NCBI GenBank assembly: GCA_022575985.1 | Contig: JAKSXM010000007.1 | Location: forward strand, 37,326,501-37,390,500 | Source of the DNA: Anagrus nilaparvatae | Lineage: Eukaryota > Arthropoda > Insecta > Hymenoptera > Mymaridae | DNA length: 64,000 nucleotides | Direction: 5' to 3' | Part shown: positions 1-10,847 of the stretch, one piece after another | Numbering within the stretch: the first letter of the stretch is position 1 | How the letters are laid out: each line of letters starts with the position of its first letter | Notes under the pieces: generated by a model | What the model was told of the DNA's origin: nothing | Database searches by the model: none | What the model saw: only the letters and a program-made list of their open reading frames with translations | Made by a program: the position numbers and the translations under genes

Positions 1-340
1 TTCGAACTTAACAATATCTATCTTATATTACAAAGATATATACAGTATTTCCATACCGTATAATTTTTTATTTAAAATTTTTCAATTATTAAATAAATTA
101 TTAAGATGATTTAATTGATGTTAAATAAATTTTCAAGTTAAATTAATTAATAACTTAACTTAAAAAAGTGGTATTGAATGAATAAAAAAATGTCCATCAG
201 TTTGTCTCGAGCGGGATTCGATCCCACGACCTTTGGTTTGCCGGACCAACGCTCTACCAACTGAGCTATCGAGGGTGGACAACCACAGGAGACAATCAGG
301 ATCATTTTCTTATTCATTCAAGGGGCAACTTTGAGACCTA
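1..340. repeat. Partial copy of tRNA-bearing palindromic repeat (family P1)
   Basis: This stretch matches the inverted-repeat element at about 60.6-62.3 kb. It has an AT-rich arm (1-190), then a tRNA-like unit on the minus strand, then a short leader containing GAGACAATCAGGATCA. The leader recurs in inverse orientation at 61823-61840. The window edge cuts the left side, so the full length is unknown. Seen directly: shared blocks and order. Inferred: same family. Confidence 0.6.
203..275 (-). tRNA. tRNA-like sequence inside repeat P1
   Basis: Read on the minus strand it folds as a partial cloverleaf. There is a good pol III A box (TAGCTCAGTTGG), a clean D stem GCTC/GAGC and a 5-bp anticodon stem TTGGT/ACCAA. 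The T arm has a B box (GGATCGAATCCC) and the acceptor stem pairs for about 5 of 7 bases. The loop CCGGCAA would give anticodon GGC (Ala), but position 33 is C instead of the near-universal U. That, and its presence in a repeat copied at 61.85 kb, argue for a tRNA-derived mobile sequence rather than a decoding tRNA. Confidence 0.45.
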
Positions 341-349
341 GTGCCAGAT

Positions 350-530
350 TTAAATTAATTAATATTTTAACGTTCGACATATTTTAAAATAATTATATTA
401 GAAACGGTCATTTCGAACTTAACAATATTTATCTTATATTACAAAGATATATACAGTATTTCCATACCGTATAATTTTTTATTTAAAATTTTTCAATTAT
501 TAAATAAATTATTAAGAATTAAAATATTTT
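350..530. repeat. Arm-only fragment of repeat P1
   Basis: Bases 413-520 repeat bases 1-108 almost exactly in direct orientation. The preceding segment (about 350-390, containing AACGTTCGACATATTTT) corresponds to the outer end of the palindrome near 62.29-62.32 kb. It is best read as the start of a second, truncated P1 copy. Confidence 0.5.
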
Positions 531-589
531 AAATTCTATGTTCTAGTACTTATGAGGGCCTGATCAGGCCCTGACACCCACATCAAATT

Positions 590-775
590 ATCCTAGAGTC
601 TAAAGTCCCTAAATTGAAAATATTCTAAGCCTCCCCTTTAAAAATGTTACTTTTTCACCCCACCCCTAAAAACGTCAATTTTTCCACCTCCCCCTACCGA
701 GCCAAATTTTTTCAAATAACTCATTCAGTAAACATGTTCCAAGTTAAAAAGAATGTATTCCTTCCATGTATATAC
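590..775. repeat. Dispersed C-rich repeat, copy 1
   Basis: The block has runs of C and the phrases AAAAACGTCA and GAACATGTTCC-like ends. Related copies lie at 3275-3390 and 24655-24785 in the same orientation. No coding potential is visible. The remaining DNA to 983 is AT-rich and unremarkable. Confidence 0.55.
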
Positions 776-1364
776 TTATAATATAATAAATACTTTAGTT
801 ACGAATAAAAAATTATTTTTTTTCAAATAATTTTTACAAATCTATATTTCTTATTAAACTTTTAATGGTTGTATTATATGTTGAAAAATTCTTGATCCTG
901 AGCGAAACCAATAAAAATATTAACAAATTGCATCAAATACCCTTCCTAATAAACATTTTCCATTTTAAAAAAATTACAATATACACGTAAAAAAAATATA
1001 AGACAAACTAAACGTATTACGTTACTGAAATATGATTAGTATTGTAAGTTTGTTGAATGGAAAGATTAAACGTTGAATTGTTAAATAAAAACATTAAACC
1101 AACAAATACTTTGTTGATTCAAGCAAAATTAAAATTGTTAAGTTAACCACTTAAATCTTTGTTGAATCAACATAGTGTTAGATAAACCAACAACCTACAA
1201 CATTAATATGATTAATTTTAATAGTTAGGTCAATGCTTTTTCTTTTATATTAAAATATTTATTCATTCTTTCTCTTTCTATCCTATTATGCTCTTCTCTT
1301 TCAGCAGCGCGCTTTTGTTTATATTATTATTCAATAAAGAAATGGAATTTCCTAAAAATTTTTT

Positions 1365-1510
1365 CTGGTCAGCGGCAGAATAAAGAATGGGCCATAAATA
1401 AAGAATGCCCCAAATCGCAGTTTATCATCCTCGGCTTCGCCTCGAAAGATAATTTACGTGCGATTTGGGACATTCTTTATTTTTCTGGCCATGGGTCGTA
1501 ATATACTATT
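1365..1510. repeat. Inserted hairpin with GC-rich stem-loop
   Basis: The segment is absent from the paired copy at 61.2-61.3 kb, where flanking sequence is continuous. It holds a near-perfect inverted repeat: AATAAAGAATGCCCCAAATC on one side and its complement around 1459-1482. The loop contains CTCGGCTTCGCCTCG. Similar GC-rich hairpins occur at 15016-15112, about 21.7-21.9 kb and 25.09 kb. Confidence 0.6.
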
Positions 1511-1558
1511 AATGATAGTTTTAAGTATTATTTTTAAATATAAATTTCACTGCGGGTA

Positions 1559-1919
1559 GGCCCTCTCTACACCAGCACATAATTATGTTTTATGATAATC
1601 ATGTTTGTTGGATATTTTGTGGTGTAGCTGGGATATTCGAAATTAAAGTTATTACAAAATGGCGCCACTAGTAGTATTCGTAAATATTTTTAATAAAAAT
1701 TAAACAATAAAATGTAATTAAATCGTATTTTAATTGTAAATTAAGTTATTTATTATAAAAATTATAAAAAATTTATGTAACTAATAAGTTTTTAATGAGT
1801 TATAATCATTTAAATATGAAATTTTGAGGTTATGTTTTTAGTACAGTGTAGCTGGGGAAAAAATATCCAACAAACATGATTATCATAAAACATAATTATG
1901 TGCTGGTGTAGAGAGGGCC
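1559..1919. mobile_element. Short TIR element with 3-bp duplication (PIF/Harbinger-like MITE)
   Basis: The element is 361 bp with terminal inverted repeats of about 60 bp, starting GGCCCTCTCTACACCAGCAC at both ends. It is flanked by GTA at 1556-1558 and 1920-1922. The matching site in the copy at about 61.24 kb is uninterrupted, which proves insertion. The 3-bp duplication and GG-starting TIR fit PIF/Harbinger-type elements. There is no ORF, so it is non-autonomous. Confidence 0.65.
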
Positions 1920-2112
1920 GTATGCATAATTTACGTTTGCTTATATTATTATTCATTATTATTATAATGGGATTTCCTAAAAATTATTTATGATAGTTTT
2001 AACTATTATTTTTAAATATGCATTTCGCTGGGTATGTATAATTTACTCTGCATATAATTTCTAAAATTATTATCTGTAACATATAGTACTTAAAATTTTT
2101 TTATTAAATACA

Positions 2113-2188
2113 ACTGTCCTGTTAGCAGAATGGATAATCACGCTGTCTCGGAAGCCACGGTACTCGAGTTCGATCCCAGTAGCAGTCA
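2113..2188 (+). other. tRNA-like sequence inside TA transposon
   Basis: Pol III A-box-like TTAGCAGAATGG and B-box-like GAGTTCGATCCC are spaced as in a tRNA. The T stem and acceptor pair poorly, so this is a degenerate tRNA-derived unit. Copies occur at 60970-61043 (minus) and 47848-47922 (minus, more diverged), always followed by the same CTTCGGTTTTTTTTA-type tail. Confidence 0.5.
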
Positions 2189-2405
2189 AAATTTTTCTTC
2201 GGTTTTTTTTAACAGATTTTAAATTAATAAATATATACCTATAAGTACATAAATAAATATAAAAAAATAATTATAAAAAAAAAAATAATTAATTTAAAAA
2301 AAAAAAAAAAAATAAAAAAATAATTTTTTTTAAATAAAATTTTCACTCTGTTTGAATCAACTAAGTAACTATGACAATTCAACAAATACTTTGTTCACTG
2401 CTAAA

Positions 2406-2527
2406 AATGATCATGTGATGAAGCACGTGATATATCACATGCTATATCACATGATATATCATGTGATATATCATGTGATTTTATCGAACGAAAAATCATG
2501 TGATTTATCATGTGATTTATCATATGA
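2406..2527. repeat. Cluster of short palindromes (ATCATGTGAT)
   Basis: About eight overlapping, variably spaced copies of the palindrome-like unit ATATATCATGTGAT/CACGTGAT lie here. They lie in the part of the transposon missing from the 60.7 kb copy. The resulting His/Tyr/Ile-repeat reading frame is a by-product. Confidence 0.7.
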
Positions 2528-2778
2528 TGTAGCTAAAAAATTTAAAACTAAATAAAAATGAAAAATCCTGTTTATTACTGCTTTTAAAATGGAAAAGTAA
2601 AGGTATATTTATTAACACAAAAATTAAACAGTAAATAATAAATAAAAATTTATTTTATTGAATCACCAGAAGCATAAGTAGGTACATTTTATAATTTGTA
2701 CAGAATTTTTAATTTCCTTAAAATATTTTTTTAATGCTATCGTACCGATTTACAGTAACTATAGTTATTATTTAATAT

Positions 2779-3156
2779 TTAATTATTATTTTGTACAATG
2801 CAAAGATATTTTGCATCTTTTTTATTATATTTAATATCTAAAAACGCACAAACATTCGAAATATTTTCAGTTTTACATACATTGAAATTTTTATTTACAG
2901 ATAATACAGTACGAATATGATTACCAAACTTAGTCAGCTGTGTACGAACATTTTGATATACAACTAATTCTTCATTTTTACCATAATTAATTAAAAATTT
3001 TATAATTTTTATAAATTCTCCATTTTTTAAACAAGCGAATGAATTTTCTGAACGCACATTTTTGATGCTTGAAAAAAAAGTTTTATCTTTAATTAATTTA
3101 TCGTACATTATTATAAAATTCTTCAGGTAACGATTTATATTGGCATATTTCAACAA
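2779..3156 (-). CDS. Unrecognised 125-aa ORF in TA transposon
   Basis: An uninterrupted reading frame starts just inside the right end of the transposon and runs inwards. The product is lysine- and asparagine-rich, mixed helical in appearance, with three or four cysteines near the C-terminus and no signal peptide or membrane segment. I do not recognise the family and see no DDE motif. The codons around the start are shared with the short copy at 60.74 kb, which then jumps over the rest. The ORF therefore probably belongs to the parental element rather than being inserted later. It could be a terminal exon, a fragment of a longer protein, or chance. Confidence 0.35.
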   Translation of the reverse strand: MLKYANINRYLKNFIIMYDKLIKDKTFFSSIKNVRSENSFACLKNGEFIKIIKFLINYGKNEELVVYQNVRTQLTKFGNHIRTVLSVNKNFNVCKTENISNVCAFLDIKYNKKDAKYLCIVQNNN

Positions 3157-3194
3157 AGTTATTTGTCAATACAACTTAGAATTTTTTTTCCGTG

Positions 3195-4430
3195 TATATT
3201 TTACACCTCAAACGTGTAATTGACCAATTCATGAAATAGTCAAGCTCAAAAAATAGTAAAAAATTTTACCAATTCATATTCCATTTTACCCCTCCTCCTG
3301 AAAAACGTCAATTTTTCTCCCCCCCCCTTGCCGAGCCAAACTTTTTCAAATACCCCATCCAATGAACATGTTCCATGTTAATATCGGTTATTTTATATAA
3401 ATAAGGTGAATTCTTAACAACAAATTTTTCACTTTTATATAATTTATTACTTTTCAAATAATAATAATAAGAAACTTATATATATAACTTATATACTTTT
3501 TTTGGAATCAATTTTCGACTAATGAAAAAAACAATTTTTAATTTTAATTAAATTTAATTTTTATACCAAAAAAAAATAATTTAAATTTAGGTTATATATT
3601 TATTTTTTCTGCAATAAATAAACATTACTAATACTATGAATAATCATACATAAATAAACAACGATTATTATTATGATTCGGTATTAGTAGCCAATCAGAA
3701 CGCTTTTATTGTTATAACAATGTACAACAATGTACATAGCAACAACTTCTTTTTAGAATAGGAATCCAAGAACCCCATGAAATTGTTTTTAAAATCGTAC
3801 AAGTTCTTATGAATTTTTTTTAAATGAGAGTTTAAAAAAGTTAAAAGTTTAAGGGGGGGGGCTCAAATTTTTCCGGTTTAAGGAGGGGGGTCAAATTTGT
3901 TCGGTTAAAGGGGTGGGGTCAAAATTGCCCGGTTTAAGGGTGGGGGGAGGGCTCAAATGAGAATAATTTTAATTTAGAGATTTCGAAAAATCTAGGCTTA
4001 GGGAAAATAATTCTGGTTTAGGGACTTGGAATAATTCGGGTTTACGGATTGGGAATAATTTTTATTTAGGGAACTAGAATAATACTAGGATAGTATTTAC
4101 CTAGAATAATACTCCTAATAATGATCCTTGAATGTAAAAATTGGGACTGTTGCCTTTTATTAGTGAAATCGATGAATTAAGTATTTTATACTTTCTTATC
4201 CATGGAATCAATTATTATTTGATTATATAATATATTTTTCTGGTATATAAATAGCAAGAAAAAATTTTACAGTTTAGGAATAATTGTACCAGAATAATAA
4301 CCCAAATTTACATGTACATTCCACTTTTTTAATGTGAGTTGAGAGGATAAAAATATAGTTTAATTATTGTTTATTTTGTATTTCAACTCACAGTTTCTTG
4401 TCTAAAATAAAATTTAGAAACTGATTGATT
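3195..4430. repeat. AT-rich flank with C-rich repeat copy 2, G-rich tract and short tandem repeats
   Basis: Bases 3275-3390 are the second copy of the C-rich repeat. Bases 3850-3955 hold four G-runs of 4-9 bases within tandem units ending TCAAATTT..CCGGTTTAAGG, so this strand could form G-quadruplexes. Bases 3965-4090 are about four degenerate units around GGTTTAGGGACTTGGAATAA. No gene is visible. Confidence 0.55.
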
Positions 4431-4434
4431 TTAG

Positions 4435-4560
4435 GAAGTACCTCCGTGGAGTAAAAGAGAGAGAGGGAGAGAGGTCTTTTCGGACCTCTTTTCTCTCGCG
4501 ATTTTTGTAGAAGAAATCCCAAAATGTTTTTATTTATATTTATGTAAATAAACATCTAGG
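4435..4560 (-). repeat. Dispersed repeat, inverted copy of 24790-24965
   Basis: The block GGAAGTACCTCCGTGGAGTA, a GA-rich tract, a CGCGA core and the phrase ACATTTATTTA-like tail recur in reverse complement at 24.8-24.96 kb. The microsatellite there is (CT)n, matching the short GAGAGA tract here. No coding sequence. Confidence 0.6.
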
Positions 4561-4588
4561 AGCTATAAAATTTTTTCTATGAGCTTTT

Positions 4589-5022
4589 ATAATAATAAAT
4601 TATATTTTAACCAAATATTATCAAAATCTGTTCTGTTAATTTTTTTTTGAATCCTTTAAAATCTCTTACGTGAATATGCATGTAATTTAATAAGTGCGTA
4701 TTGTAAAAAATTTACAGAACATTTTTTGATAATATTTGGTTAAAATATAATTTATTATTATAGAAACTTAAAGAAAAAAATGTATGCCCGGCTTGTGTGT
4801 TCACACAATCAACGAGCATGGGACATGTTCACTTATAACATACCTGGTGGTAAGTTGGATCTGTCTAGTATATACTGTATATATATCGTAGTGTTATAGA
4901 ATAGTTTGTATTATAGGCTATAATACGGATTATAGAAAAGTAAAATTTTTAAAATCATTACTTTTCTATTATACTGGAATTTTAAGTGTCATAGCCTATA
5001 ATCCGTATTATAGCCTATAATA
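4589..5022. repeat. Two small palindromic elements
   Basis: The first inverted repeat (about 4589-4640 with 4725-4766) has arms around TTATATTTTAACCAAATATT. The second (about 4909-4940 with 4988-5020) has arms TATTATAGGCTATAATACGG and complement. Both lack ORFs and look like MITE remnants. The following 5023-5340 is AT-rich with nothing recognisable. Confidence 0.5.
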
Positions 5023-5339
5023 CTAACGCACTTTTGTATTATAGAAAACTGAAAAATAAAATCGATTTCATCATTTCACTATCATTCGATTATTTATTTT
5101 TTATACTACCTACATAAATCTATTAACTTACAAAAAAATTTTTAATTGTTTTATTTTAATTATTTATCTGTTTATATAAATTTAAATTATTTATCTCATC
5201 AATGATCAAGGTAAATAACAACAATAATTGCTTATAGAATAATATTATTAAGATAAGTGTTATATTTATAGATAAATTATTTGAATGGTAATTAAACACA
5301 CAATAAAGGAACACATTAATAATTTAGTTTTAAAATATA

Positions 5340-5520
5340 TTTTTTATTATATATTTGTGATGTCTTTATGTCGGCGTGGCGAGAAACACTGGTCGTTGTT
5401 TCTCGTGTGCTGAGGGGACGCGCACGCGCTACACATCTTCCACTCTATCATACACTATGTACATTGTTATATACAATTTATAACATTCCACCCATCCATT
5501 TTATGAAATAAAATGAACAA
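5340..5520 (-). other. Possible LTR end with purine tract
   Basis: On the minus strand the purine-rich AAAATGGATGGGTGGAA is directly followed by TGTTATAAATTG, the arrangement of a polypurine tract and 3' LTR start. A GC-rich stretch with GCGCGTGCGCGTCC follows. No partner LTR or internal region was found, so this is a weak call. The stretch 5520-6344 is AT-rich and upstream of the recombinase gene. Confidence 0.25.
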
Positions 5521-7072
5521 GTGGAAGTTATAATAAAATAAAAAAGAATAAATTAATGACTCTATATAAAAATAAATATAAATAGTTTTTTAATGAATTT
5601 TTAGAATTTTAAGTATTTTTTTGAATAAGTTTAAATATTAGCGCTAATTTGTTTTCTTGACACACAAACATTCACATTCACACACTTTTTACAGATTTTT
5701 ACAAGTTTTGAAATTTTTTCGTTAATTGATTTTTTTTTTGCATTTGAAATAAATAATTAATAATAAATAAATACATATATATAATTTTTTTCAATACAAT
5801 TATTTACAATAGATTTTTTATTTTTACAATTGATTTAATCTGATTCATTATTTAACGATTGTAATAATATTAGCTTATGAATTGGTCTAGATAACGTTGT
5901 TGCACTGGTCCTTAGTTCCGCAACCCTCGTCAGATTGTCAGAACCTTTATGGACTTTTATACTTCACCTTGCAAATAATTAGTGTCTAACTATCCCGCGC
6001 ATAGATGGCAATTCACATCTTTATTTTGTATTTACGCGATCGTACGCTCATAATTGTGCTAGGAGAAATAAAGTTGAATAAGCATGATTTAGTATGCTTT
6101 TTAGTGAAACGAAGAGCATCGATATAATTTCGAACTCAACAGTTATAAGGAACGCATGCGCAAAGCTAAAAATGATGTGTCGTGATTAAAAATAAGTACT
6201 AACCTATCCTTACACAGCGAAACTGATCACAGCTATATTCAGTATTTAGATAAAAGCAACGTATATTTTTCAGTATAGTTTTCATTTTTCCTAGTCGTTA
6301 CCAAAATAATTAATAGAAATTATTAAGCAAATTAATTAAGAAATATGGATTTATTAACTAATTCAGCGTCAACATCAAGTAATATGCAAGTTGGACTGAG
6401 TGCTTCAGTATCAGCCATACCTGTACACATTCAAGAAAAAGCGGATCAAATGATATCAAATCTATTACCAGATAAATCCAGACAAAAATACTTAAATGCA
6501 TACCATTTATTTCAAGACTATTTAAAACATGAAAAAACAATAATATGTGAAGAGTCATTGTTATCATATTTTGGAAAACTAGGTGAAAAATTATGTCCTT
6601 CTTCACTTTGGACAACATATTCAATGCTCAAGGTTTGCATTCAAATATATGATAAAATAGATATATCTGATTACAGTATGTTACTAAAACATTTAACTAA
6701 GGAAAAGACAGGTTTTAAATCTAAACAAGCTAAAGTTTTTACATCAGATCAAGTAAAAGATTTTTTAGCAAATGCACCAGACTCTCAATATCTAGATGTA
6801 AAAGTAAGTTTCCTTTCTAGAATTAATTTTCACAAATAAGATTATATTTACTTTCTGCTTACAAATAAAGTTTTTAATATTTAATTAGGTAATTGTCATA
6901 TTTGGAGTCTTTGGTGGATGTCGAGGCAAAGAACTTTATGACGTAGTAATAAAAGATATTGAGGATATACCAAGCTCCTCTTTTTTTAAGGTTAACTTAC
7001 CATCAACAAAAACATATGTTGAAAGATCCTTCATAATTCAAAACAGCTACTACGACACAGTTAAAAAATATA

Positions 7073-9462
7073 TGAGCAGGGTTACGAAAAATTTCCCAAA
7101 AACAGGAAGCAAAAATGAAAAAAAATTTTTTTTTAGGTACGCTCGTTTTTGAGGTGTCATTTTGTAGCTAAGACCATACAGATTTCAAATAGTTGAGTGA
7201 TCCAAAAAAAACTGGCTCGGCACATGCCCAAATTTGCAAAAAACTGCCTGAAAATGTTGTATTAAAGATTAATTTTTTTATGCTTTTTTCCTTATGCTAT
7301 TATTAATTTTTTAAGGAATTAGGTAATACAAGCATGTGCAATATAAATTAAAGGAGCCTCTAAAAATGTTTTTTATTTGTATTTTGGCATTCTGGTTGCC
7401 AATTATTTGTTATAAACAAATTAGTGCAAAATTAATGAGATATGCTAAACTTTTTTATAATATGAGAAAGAACCGCAAATATTCGTAAAATATGTGACCA
7501 CAAAGCTGTCAAGGGAAATTCTTAATGGAAAAATTACATATAAATAGTTTAAACAATACTTAATTATTTAAACAAATTGTTTATAATTTGTTTAAACAAA
7601 AAATTTTTGAAAAGTAAGAGTGACAGCATTATTTATGTATTTTTTAACATCGCGATTATTATTTTAATGAAAATTTTTCTAAAAAATAACAAATAAATAG
7701 TTTAAACAATTTCTAATTGTTTATAATTTGTTTAAACAAAAAGTTTTCGAAAAGTAAGTGTGACAGCATTATTTATGTATTTTTTAACAGCGCGATTATT
7801 ATTTTAATGCAAATTTTTCTAAAAAATAACAAATAAATAGTTTAAACAATTTCTAATTGTTTATAATTTGTTTAAACAAAAAGTTTTCGAAAAGTAAGTG
7901 TGACAGCATTATTTATGTATTTTTTAACATCGCGATTATTATTTTAATGCAAATTTTTCTAAAAAATAACAAATAAATAGTTTAAACAATTTCTAATTGT
8001 TTATAATTTGTTTAAACAAAGAGTTTTTGAAAAGTAAGTGTGACGGCATTATTCATACATTTTTTTACGAGTTGATTTTAAATTTTAAGCTATTATTTTA
8101 AAAAAAATACTCTATTAACATTTAATTTTGAATATTATCACTGCTTCTATTTTCCATTTTTATTAATTTATAGAATATTTTTTGAATTTATTGACCAAAT
8201 GGTTTATTAATTATGTAATTTTAGCTTGATAAGGTCAACAAATCAGTTGACGAAACGTCGCTTTAACAACAGCAATAAAAAAATTTTGTAAACTATACAT
8301 AAATTTTTTCATTTTATTCCATTTGGTCAATAAATTCAAAAAATATTCTATATATTAACATTTAAATTCTATTTAATTGATGCGACTTAGATGAATTTTT
8401 TTTTTTTAATTGCTGATATTAAAAAATGTTAATACAGTAATTTTATTAAAATAATAGCTTAAAATTTAAAATCAACTCGTCAAAAAATGTATGAATAATG
8501 CCATCACACTTACTTTTCGAAAACTCTTTGTTTAAACAAATTATAAACAATAAAAAATTGTTTAAACTATTTATTTGTTAACAATTTAGGAAAATGTGCC
8601 TTAAAATAATAATCACGATGCTAAAAAATATGTTTATACTGCTGTCATACTTATTTTTCAAAATATTTGTTTAAATAAATTATAAACAATTAAAATTGTT
8701 AATTTTTTGGAAAAATGTGCCTTAAAATAATAATTGCGATGTTAAAAAATACATAAATAATGCTGTCACACTTACTTTTCAAAAACTTTTTGTTTAAACA
8801 AATTATAAACATTTAGAAATTGTTTAAACTATTTATTTGTTATTTTTTAGAAAAATTTGCATTAAAATAATAATCGCGATGTTAAAAAATACATAAATAA
8901 TGCTGTCACTCTTACTTTTCGAAAATTTTTTGTTTGAACAAATTATAAAAAATTTGTTTAAATAATTAAGTATTGTTTAAACTATTTATATGTAATTTTT
9001 CCATTAAGAATTTCCCTTGACAGCTTCCTGGTCACATATTTTACGAATCTTTGCTTTTCTTGTTCTTTCTCATATTATAAAAAAGTTTAGCATATCTCAT
9101 TAATTTTGCACTAATTTGTTTATAACAAATAATTGGCAACCAGAATGCCAAAATACAAATAAAAAACATTTTTAGAGGCAACTTTAATTTATATTGCACA
9201 TGCTTGTATTACCTAATTCCTTAAAAAATTAATAATAGCATAAGGAAAAAAGCATAAAAAAATTAATTTTTAATACAACCTTTTTAGGCAGTTTTTTGCA
9301 AATTTGGGCATGTGCCGAGTCAGTTTTTTTTGGATCACTCAACTATTTGAAATCTGCATGGTCTTAGCTACAAAATGACACCTCAAAAACGAGCGTACCT
9401 TAAAAAAAAATTTTTTCCATTTTTGCTTCCTGTTTTTGGGAAATTTTTCGTAACCCTGCTCA
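7073..9462. mobile_element. Foldback element with tandem 140-bp units in long inverted arms
   Basis: The ends are perfect inverted repeats starting TGAGCAGGGTTACGAAAAAT, flanked by TATA on both sides (7069-7072 and 9463-9466). Each arm is over 1 kb. The left arm contains four units of exactly 140 bp, starting TGACAGCATT at 7621, 7761, 7901 and 8041, each holding the palindrome TTTGTTTAAACAAA-type core. The right arm carries diverged inverse units (about 8480-8990). The apex lies near 8.2-8.35 kb. There is no ORF of note, so it is non-autonomous. It interrupts the recombinase exon. The TATA duplication is itself palindromic, so the true target length is uncertain. Confidence 0.75.
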
Positions 9463-9866
9463 TATAAACTTGAGGCCTCGAGGATGTCCTGATAAATTTT
9501 TGCTTAATTATCAAAAAGAGAAGTGCACGAGACAAGTTATTGGATATAACAAAGTAGCAAATATGACAAAAGTGGTGGCTAAATATTTAAAACTACCTGA
9601 ACCACAAAAATATACAGGTCATGCTTTGCGACGATCATCTGCTTCATTAATGGCTACATCAGGAGCAAGTATCCTAGAAATTAAAAGAATGTTTGGATGG
9701 AAAAGCTCTGATGTTGCTGAGCCTTATATTCATGATGCTGATATTACCAAAGAAAAGAATGCAAATAGTATTGCAGGAGTTATTCAACATGAAAAAACAC
9801 AGCTCAAACCTGATGCTAATAAAGAAAATTTGGTGCTAATAGAACAATCAGAAAAAGTAAATTTAA

Positions 9867-10847
9867 CCCATTTACGCCCAAGCGGACGTAAACGGAAAGT
9901 CAAAAAAAAAAATAGGTTCCCGTGTAGATAGAGGCTTTTAAATTACATTTCTATTGTAAAATTTCATGCTCTTACCGAATCTGAAGTCAGATTTTACTTA
10001 CAACCCTTTCAAATGCCCCAAAAATAGGGGTAATGGGGGTGAAAAAGAGGCTAAAATAAAAATGACGGAAAAATCAATATAAAAATAAAAAAATGGTACC
10101 AAAAAACATTTAAAATTACTTATTTGTGCAAAAAACTTACATTTTTTAGGTTTATAGGATATTTAATTGGATTTCAACCCTTATTTTGCAACTAGGGGTA
10201 GTTTTTCCCAAAAACTTCAAATATTGTTTTTTTAGTTCCAAATCGGTTCTATTAGGTAAATTTGACTCCTAATTCCATTTTTTGAATTTGTTTTGAGCTA
10301 AAACGCTTCTGTAAGTGTAAAATTCTAAAATTTAGTTTCCTATATAAAAATAATAAATTCTATAGTTTCCGTTTAGCCCTGATTACCCCTATTTTTACGC
10401 TCACAAAAGCGTTTTAGCTCAAAACAAATTCAAAAAATGGAATTAGGAGTCAAATTTACCTATTAAAACCGATTTGGAACTAAAAAAACAATATTTGAAG
10501 TTTTTGGGAAAAACTACCCCTAGTTGCAAAATAAGGGTTGAAATCCAATTAAATATCCCATAAACCTAAAAAATGTAAGTTTTTTGCACAAATAAGTAAT
10601 TTTAAATGTTTTTTGGTATCATTTTTTTATTTTTATATTGATTTTTCCGTCATTTTTATTTTAGCCTCTTTTTCACCCCCATCACCCCTATTTTTGGGGC
10701 ATTTGAAATGGTTGTAAGTAAAATCTGACTTCAGATTCGGTAAGAGCATGAAATTTTACTACAGACATGTAATTTAAAAGCCTCTATCTACACGGGAACC
10801 TATTTTTTTTTTGACTTTCCGTTTACGTCCGCTTGGGCGTAAATGGG
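9867..10847. mobile_element. Non-autonomous piggyBac-like palindromic element
   Basis: The ends are CCCATTTACGCCCAAGCGGA and its complement, flanked by TTAA at 9863-9866 and 10848-10851. The TTAA target and CCC-starting ends are diagnostic of piggyBac-type elements. The 981 bp are almost wholly two long inverted arms meeting near 10.35 kb, with no transposase. Removing it with one TTAA copy restores the flanking reading frame exactly. Confidence 0.8.

Larger units (their letters stand above)
984..3194. mobile_element. TA-flanked DNA transposon, long copy
   Basis: The ends are short imperfect inverted repeats: CACGTAAAAAAAATA on the left and, in reverse complement, CACGGAAAAAAAT on the right. 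TA dinucleotides lie at 982-983 and 3195-3196. A second copy in opposite orientation lies at 60706-61669 and lacks the equivalent of about 2395-3142, so it looks like an internal-deletion derivative. This copy carries two extra insertions (about 1365-1510 and 1559-1919) that are absent from the other. TA duplication suggests a Tc1/mariner-like mechanism, but no DDE transposase is visible. Confidence 0.7.

Noticed and set aside
203..275. Functional tRNA-Ala gene
   Set aside because: C at position 33, incomplete acceptor pairing and membership in a dispersed repeat; kept only as tRNA-like.
1..520. 107-bp direct repeats 1-108 and 413-520 as LTRs of a tiny retrotransposon
   Set aside because: No TG..CA ends, and the second block continues into the outer end of the P1 palindrome, so truncated P1 copies explain it better.
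2352..2555. 67-codon ORF with repeated HVIYH
   Set aside because: By-product of the ATCATGTGAT palindrome cluster.
7621..8050. Regular 140-bp repeats considered as a CRISPR-like array
   Set aside because: Units are contiguous without unique spacers, occur in inverse pairs, and the genome is eukaryotic.
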